Origin: Paracoccaceae bacterium
GTDB taxonomy: Bacteria > Pseudomonadota > Alphaproteobacteria > Rhodobacterales > Rhodobacteraceae
Assembly: GCA_014762635.1 (NCBI GenBank)
Contig: JABURR010000033.1
Location: forward strand, 1-56,313
DNA length: 56,313 nucleotides
Direction of reading: 5' to 3'
Numbering within the stretch: position 1 is the first letter of the stretch; every line of letters begins with the position of its first letter. This document shows positions 51,932-56,313 of this stretch, in pieces. A program made the position numbers and the translations under genes. The notes beneath the pieces are model-generated. The model had not been told where the DNA came from and ran no database searches. It saw only the letters and a list, made by a program, of their open reading frames with translations.

Positions 51932-52942
51932 ATGTCCCGAAACACCCGCGTCGTTCTGTCGAGCCGTCCCAAGGGCGTGCCCACCCCTGAGCATTTCCGC
52001 GTGGAAGAGGCCGAGGTTCCCGAACCCGGCGAGGGGCAATTCCTGGTGCGCAACCGCTACTGGTCGGTGGACCCGACGCAACGCGGCTGGGCCAATGACG
52101 CGCCCAACTATCTGCCGCCGGTCGCCATCGACGAGGTGATGCGCGGCTTTGCCGTGGGCGAGATCGTCGCCAGTCGCCATCCAGACTATGCCGAGGGCGA
52201 CGTGGTCTCGGGCCTTTTCGGCTGGCAGAGCCATGCCCTGAGCGATGGCAGCAACGTCACCCGCAAGGTGCTTGAGGGGGACATGCCGCTCTCCTACGCG
52301 CTGGGCATCCTGGGGCTGAACGGGGTGACGGCCTATTTCGGGCTGCTCGACCTTTGCGATCCGCAACCGGGCGAAACCGTGGTCGTCTCCACCGCCGCCG
52401 GGGCCGTGGGATCGGCCGTGGGGCAGATCGCCAGGATGAAGGGCTGCCGCACCGTGGGCGTCGCCGGAGGCCCCGACAAGACGGCCCTCTGTCGCGAGAA
52501 ATTCGGCTATGACATCGCGATCGACTACAAGGCGGGCGACATCGACGCCGCCCTCACCGAGGCCTGCCCGGACGGGGTGGATTGCTACTTCGACAACACC
52601 TGCGGCCCGATTTCCGACGCCGTGATGGCGCGGCTGGCACTCAGGGCGCGGATCGTGGTTTGCGGCACGGCGGCGATCACCGACTGGGACCCGACCCCCA
52701 TGGGCCCGCGCGTGCATCGCCAGATCCTCGTCGCCCGCGCCCGGATGATGGGACTCATCGCTTTCGACTACAAACACCGCTGGGAAGAGGCGGTCGCGGA
52801 CCTGACCGGCTGGCTGCGCGACGGCAAACTCGCCGCCAACGAGCATATCCTTGACGGCCCCTCAGCCGCGCCCGGCGCGATCGAGATGCTCTACACCGGC
52901 CAGAACACGGGTAAACTGCTGATCAAGGTCGACGCCGACTAG
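51932..52942 (+). CDS. NADP-dependent MDR oxidoreductase (leukotriene B4 DH-like)
   Basis: 336 residues from ATG 51932 (AGGAGGAAAGCCC upstream). Zinc-free medium-chain reductase: N-terminal GroES-like part (FLVRNRYWSVDPTQRGWAND), the cofactor motif VVVSTAAGAVGSAVGQIAR, and IDYKAGDIDAAL, DCYFDNTCGPISDAV. Such enzymes (CurA/YncB type) reduce enones and quinones. It ends 3 bases before the convergent ygfZ-like gene. Confidence 0.9.
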   Translation: MSRNTRVVLSSRPKGVPTPEHFRVEEAEVPEPGEGQFLVRNRYWSVDPTQRGWANDAPNYLPPVAIDEVMRGFAVGEIVASRHPDYAEGDVVSGLFGWQSHALSDGSNVTRKVLEGDMPLSYALGILGLNGVTAYFGLLDLCDPQPGETVVVSTAAGAVGSAVGQIARMKGCRTVGVAGGPDKTALCREKFGYDIAIDYKAGDIDAALTEACPDGVDCYFDNTCGPISDAVMARLALRARIVVCGTAAITDWDPTPMGPRVHRQILVARARMMGLIAFDYKHRWEEAVADLTGWLRDGKLAANEHILDGPSAAPGAIEMLYTGQNTGKLLIKVDAD

Positions 52943-52945
52943 GTT

Positions 52946-53698
52946 TCAGACGTAGCGCACCGTCGCCTCGCCCGCCTGCATCTCGCCCTCGGCACGGTCG
53001 AAGCGGAGGTAGGCGATGGCCCGGTCGCCGGAGCGGGTGTAGAGCGTGCCTGCGGGCTTGCCATCGGCGGTGATCGGGGTGCCGGGGGCGGCCTCGCGCG
53101 ACACCTCCACCACGGCGAGGCCCTTTTTCAACTCGGTCTTGTGCTTCATGCGGGCGGTGACTTCCTGGCCCACGTAGCAGCCCTTGCGGAAATCGACGCC
53201 GTTCAACCGCTCGAACCCTGCTTCCAGCAGGAAGGTGTCGTTCGGGATCAGTTCGATCCCGGTTTCGGGGATGCACTGGGCGACGCGGATCGCGTCCCAG
53301 TCGATTTGTGGCGCGCCGCCCTCGGTTTCGGAATAGAGCCGCCAGCCAAGTTCCGGATGGCGTGGATCGGGCAGGGCACCTTCGGGCGCGGGGCCGAGGC
53401 CACGGCTGACGTTCAGCGGGCTTTCCGCGATCTGCGCATCGGCGCGCAGCTTGTACATGGTGAGCCGCCGCACGAGGTCCGCCGCGAGGCTTTCATGCAC
53501 GTCGAGCAGGATCGCTTCACCCATCGGAACAAGAAAGAAATCGGCCAGGTACTTGCCCTGCGGCGTCAGCAGCGCGGTGTAGACGATCCCGTCGCGCAGC
53601 CGCTTCAGGTCGTTGGTGACAATGTTCTGCAGGAATTTCTCCCGATCCGCCCCGGTAATCGTGAATACACGCCTGTCTTCGGCCCGTTCGCCTGCCAT
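52946..53698 (-). CDS. ygfZ: Folate-binding YgfZ/GcvT-like protein
   Basis: 250 residues. The family motif KGCYVGQE is present in DFRKGCYVGQEVTARMKHK; the N-terminal part is VFTITGADREKFLQNIVTND. YgfZ proteins bind tetrahydrofolate and help make or repair Fe-S clusters, notably MiaB-type. AAGGGGAA lies before the ATG. It is divergent from the glycosyltransferase gene. Confidence 0.9.
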   Translation of the reverse strand: MAGERAEDRRVFTITGADREKFLQNIVTNDLKRLRDGIVYTALLTPQGKYLADFFLVPMGEAILLDVHESLAADLVRRLTMYKLRADAQIAESPLNVSRGLGPAPEGALPDPRHPELGWRLYSETEGGAPQIDWDAIRVAQCIPETGIELIPNDTFLLEAGFERLNGVDFRKGCYVGQEVTARMKHKTELKKGLAVVEVSREAAPGTPITADGKPAGTLYTRSGDRAIAYLRFDRAEGEMQAGEATVRYV

Positions 53699-53760
53699 GT
53701 CCGTTCCCCTTGTTCGCGCGGCGTAATATAGGGTGCTATGGTCGGAACGAAAGGACCCTC

Positions 53761-54444
53761 ATGCGCGCGCCTCTCTCCATCGTGATCCCGACGCTGAATG
53801 CGGGCGCGGAACTGCCCGATACGCTGGCCTCGCTGATGGAGGGGGTCGAGGCCGGGCTGGTGCGGGAACTGGTCATCAGCGATGGCGGGTCCGAGGATGA
53901 CACCCTCGCCATTGCCGATGCAGCCGGGGCGGTGCTGGCGACCGGCACGGCGGGCCGGGGCAGCCAGCTTGCGCGCGGGGCCGAAGCGGCGGCGGGGCCG
54001 TGGCTGCTTTTCCTGCATGCCGACACGCATCTTGCCCCGGGCTGGACCGATGCGGTGCAGGCCCATATCGCCGAGCATACGGGCGCGGCGGGGTATTTCC
54101 GGCTGGCGTTCCGGGCGCGGGGGCTGCGGCCCCGGATCGTGGCGGGCTGGGCCAACCTGCGGTCGCGGGCGTTCGGGTTGCCCTATGGCGATCAGGGGGT
54201 GCTGATCCCCCGGGCGCTTTATGACCACGTGGGCGGATACCCCGAGATCCCGTTGATGGAGGATGTGGCGATCGCCCGTGCCCTGCGCGGGCGCCTCCTG
54301 CCGCTTGACGGCGAGGCGCGGACCAGCGCGGTGCGCTACCAGCAGCAAGGCTGGCTCTGGCGCGGGGCGCGGAACCTGCTGACGCTGACGCGGTACCTGA
54401 TGGGTGCCGATCCGGAACGGTTGGCGCGCGCCTACAAGCGGTGA
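53761..54444 (+). CDS. Family 2 glycosyltransferase (TIGR04283-like)
   Basis: 227 residues from ATG 53761 (AAAGGACCC upstream). GT-A fold: LSIVIPTLNAGAELPDTLAS, ELVISDGGSEDDTLAIADAA, GRGSQLARGAEAAAGPWLLF, the metal motif HADT, and YGDQGVLIPRALYDHVGGYP with PLMEDVAIARAL. Length and GDQG match the TIGR04283 group, which some annotations link to arsenosugars; no arsenic genes are adjacent. Acceptor unknown. Confidence 0.87.
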   Translation: MRAPLSIVIPTLNAGAELPDTLASLMEGVEAGLVRELVISDGGSEDDTLAIADAAGAVLATGTAGRGSQLARGAEAAAGPWLLFLHADTHLAPGWTDAVQAHIAEHTGAAGYFRLAFRARGLRPRIVAGWANLRSRAFGLPYGDQGVLIPRALYDHVGGYPEIPLMEDVAIARALRGRLLPLDGEARTSAVRYQQQGWLWRGARNLLTLTRYLMGADPERLARAYKR

Positions 54445-54451
54445 GGTCGGA

Positions 54452-55093
54452 TCAGAGGATCCCGGCCAGCAGCCGTTCGGCCTCGTCCTTCGGGTTGGCA
54501 AGCGGGGCGCGGTCTTCGCCGGGATAGAACCGGGCGCGGGTGGCCGTGGGCATCGGGCGCGGCTCGACGATATGGACCTTGGGGCCATGCGCGGCGCTTT
54601 CGGCCTGCCACGAGCGGGCCAGGGCGATCTGGGCGGCCTTGGTGGCGCCGTAGGCTGCGAAGAACTTCTCGCCCCCGCGCGGGTCGTCGAAGAAGACGGC
54701 CTGCCCGGCTTCGCCAAGAAGCGGGGCCACGAAGGGGATCAGCGTCGCCACGGCGTTCACGTTGATGGTGACGCTTTTCTCCCAGTCCTTCTTGTCGAGA
54801 TGCGGGGCAGGGGTCAGAGGTGCCGCGTGGATCGCCGCGTGGACCCAGAGGTCGATCTTGCCCCAACGATCATAGACCGAGCGGCACAAGTGCGCCATGG
54901 CATCGGCATTGGTGATGTCCATCGGTGCCAGCGTTGCCGCGCCGCCCTTGGCCTGGATCCGGTCGTCGAGTTCTTCCAGCGCGCCGGTGGTGCGGGCCAC
55001 GGCGATGACGTGGAAATCGGGGGAGAGCGCCTCGGCCATCGCGGCGCCAAGCCCGCGCGAAGCGCCGGTTACCAGGGCAATCTTGTCGGTCAT
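54452..55093 (-). CDS. SDR-family oxidoreductase with altered catalytic Ser
   Basis: 213 residues. Cofactor motif ALVTGASRGLGAAMAEAL and the active-site YGATK are present. The usual NAG is read as HAA (VHAAIHAA), and where other SDRs have the catalytic Ser (NVSS) it reads FFDDPRGGEKFFAAYGATK. The enzyme may therefore be weak or have another role. Its start is 1 base after the stop of the DUF2199 gene, in a purF-DUF2199-SDR operon. Confidence 0.85.
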   Translation of the reverse strand: MTDKIALVTGASRGLGAAMAEALSPDFHVIAVARTTGALEELDDRIQAKGGAATLAPMDITNADAMAHLCRSVYDRWGKIDLWVHAAIHAAPLTPAPHLDKKDWEKSVTINVNAVATLIPFVAPLLGEAGQAVFFDDPRGGEKFFAAYGATKAAQIALARSWQAESAAHGPKVHIVEPRPMPTATRARFYPGEDRAPLANPKDEAERLLAGIL

Positions 55094-55094
55094 G

Positions 55095-55670
55095 TCAGCT
55101 ATCCATCAGATGTGGGCGGATGTCCTGCCCTGCGGCGGCGTAAATGTCCAGCAACTGGTCGAAGGTGATCCCGTCTTCCTGAAGCTGGGCGAGGGGGTGC
55201 GATCCGTCATGGACATAGAGTTGCGGCCTCTCGGCGGTGTTTTCCACCAGAAGGTCGCAGGGCAGCCAGTCCTGCATCTCGAACCCAGGCAGGCGGTTCA
55301 TCATCCAGGCGAAACAGCCTTTGAACTCGGCCAGCGTGCCGTCCCAGTCATGCTGGACGTAGCGGCCATAGTTGTCCGGGTTCACACTGGCCCAGGCACC
55401 GTAGGCGAAGCTCTGGTCGCTGCCCCTCAGCGGTAGCGTCAGAACGCAGCGGATGAATCGGTGCGGGCCGATCTGGCAGAGATCGGGGCCCAGCACGTCT
55501 TCGCCCACCTGCAGGATATCCTGCCCGGAACTGGCGCGGTTGCCATGTGGCCAGGGATCTGGGTGGTCAAAGGCGATGTCGAACACGCCGGAAAAGCTTT
55601 TGCCGCAACAGGCACAAGCGTAGTCGGCGTCGTTGAACCGACGCCAGCGTGGATCGTCCTGCAGAGTCAT
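55095..55670 (-). CDS. DUF2199-family protein
   Basis: 191 residues from ATG 55670, which overlaps the purF stop (ATGA). An N-terminal zinc-like pair CACCGKSFSG is followed by the HPDPWPHGN segment and VGEDVLGPDLCQIGPHRFIR, FAYGAWASVN, EMQDWLPCDL and HVHDG-like YVHDGSHPLAQLQEDGITF. This is the DUF2199 family, function unknown. Translational coupling to purF is clear; no purine role is known. Confidence 0.88.
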   Translation of the reverse strand: MTLQDDPRWRRFNDADYACACCGKSFSGVFDIAFDHPDPWPHGNRASSGQDILQVGEDVLGPDLCQIGPHRFIRCVLTLPLRGSDQSFAYGAWASVNPDNYGRYVQHDWDGTLAEFKGCFAWMMNRLPGFEMQDWLPCDLLVENTAERPQLYVHDGSHPLAQLQEDGITFDQLLDIYAAAGQDIRPHLMDS

Positions 55671-56313
55671 TCCGCCGCGGTTTTGACCTGGAACCCGCGC
55701 TCGATCATGTCCGACGGCGCGACCGGGTACTCGCCCGAGAAGCAGGCGTCGCAATATTGCGGGCATTTCTTGTTGCGGCCCTTGGCCTCGCCCACGGCGC
55801 GGTAGAGGCCATCGAGCGAGATGAACTTGAGGCTGTCTACACCGATATGATCGCGCATTTCCTCTTCGGACATGCGGCTGGCGAGCAGTTTTTCACGCTC
55901 GGGCGTGTCTACGCCGTAGAAGCAGGGCCATGCGGTCGGCGGCGAGGCGATGCGGAAGTGCACCTCTTTCGCGCCCGCATCGAGGATCATCTGCTTGATC
56001 TTCAGCGAGGTCGTGCCACGCACCACCGAGTCGTCCACCAGGATCACCCGCTTTCCCTCGATCAGGGCGCGGTTGACGTTGAGTTTCAGGCGCACGCCCA
56101 TGTTGCGGATCTGCTCGGTCGGTTCGATGAAGGTGCGGCCCATGTACTGGTTGCGGATGATCCCCATGCCGAATGGGATGCCGCTTTCATGGGCGAAGCC
56201 GATCGCCGCCGGGGTGCCGCTGTCTGGGACGGGGCAGACCAGGTCGGCTTCGACCGCAGCCTCGCGCGCCAGTTCCACACCGATCTGGCGGCGGGTCTCA
56301 TAGACCGAGCGGC
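55667..56313 (-). CDS. purF: Amidophosphoribosyltransferase (N-terminal part outside window)
   Basis: C-terminal ~215 codons; the frame is open to the right edge, where it reads RSVYETRRQIGVELAREA. Shows DLVCPVPDSGTPAAIGFAHE, IPFGMGIIRNQYMGRTFIEP, the PRPP loop VILVDDSVVRGTTSLKIKQM, and KCPQYCDACFSGEYPV near the C-terminus. PurF makes phosphoribosylamine from PRPP and glutamine, the first committed purine step; the glutaminase half lies beyond the window. Confidence 0.96.
   Translation of the reverse strand, partial: RSVYETRRQIGVELAREAAVEADLVCPVPDSGTPAAIGFAHESGIPFGMGIIRNQYMGRTFIEPTEQIRNMGVRLKLNVNRALIEGKRVILVDDSVVRGTTSLKIKQMILDAGAKEVHFRIASPPTAWPCFYGVDTPEREKLLASRMSEEEMRDHIGVDSLKFISLDGLYRAVGEAKGRNKKCPQYCDACFSGEYPVAPSDMIERGFQVKTAAE

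Overview
The window reads as a chromosomal segment of a high-GC marine alphaproteobacterium of the Rhodobacteraceae (roseobacter type). Signs are a TAXI-type TRAP transporter with a DUF3394 tail, a PmtA-type phosphatidylethanolamine methyltransferase, a DUF6280 protein, PtsP (EI-Ntr), tungstate ABC genes and dense, short-spaced operons on both strands. I see no rRNA, tRNA, CRISPR array, insertion sequence or phage gene. Taxonomy and functions are inferred from sequence motifs only.

Bases 1-6100: 3' end of an Fe-type superoxide dismutase gene, a class III aminotransferase plus a membrane-anchored FMN glutamate-synthase-like protein, then on the minus strand GABA-type aminotransferase (with a long Lys/Ala/Pro N-terminal extension) and proC. 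Bases 6200-17620: an XRE-cupin (PuuR-like) regulator with two palindromic candidate operators, followed by TAXI-TRAP binding protein, TRAP permease, UspA protein, carbon-nitrogen hydrolase, a 914-residue Orn/Lys/Arg-type decarboxylase, an ATP-grasp enzyme and a C45-like Ntn acyltransferase. This co-directional set looks like one import-and-conversion pathway for an amino-acid-like compound, and is the best candidate here for an undescribed system.

Bases 17740-19814: psd-pssA-pmtA, a compact route from CDP-diacylglycerol to PE and methylated PE/PC. Bases 20099-22922: Ser/Thr kinase, FHA protein and PP2C phosphatase, a complete phosphorylation module without secretion genes nearby. Bases 22991-26398 (minus): gpsA, a HAD phosphatase and ggpS, which together fit synthesis of the osmolyte glucosylglycerol. 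Bases 26725-29893: tungstate ABC transporter tupBCA with a convergent HTH/periplasmic-binding-fold regulator. Then a Tat-exported multicopper oxidase, mtnP-apt for methylthioadenosine salvage, and a PQQ sugar dehydrogenase with a diheme cytochrome c behind a 20-bp palindrome.

Bases 35330-39712: SulP transporter, then two tandem paralogues of the PA2779 family and a PA2778-like cysteine peptidase lipoprotein. This block is bracketed by two direct copies of a ~72-bp intergenic repeat. Bases 39799-56313 are mostly housekeeping: GNAT, ptsP, an NAD(P)-binding protein divergent from a TetR regulator with two operators, aspartokinase, LysR/GST pair, elongation factor P, DUF6280, gpx-HDAC-thpR operon, NUDIX, DUF1178, an MDR oxidoreductase, YgfZ, a glycosyltransferase, and purF-DUF2199-SDR running off the right edge.
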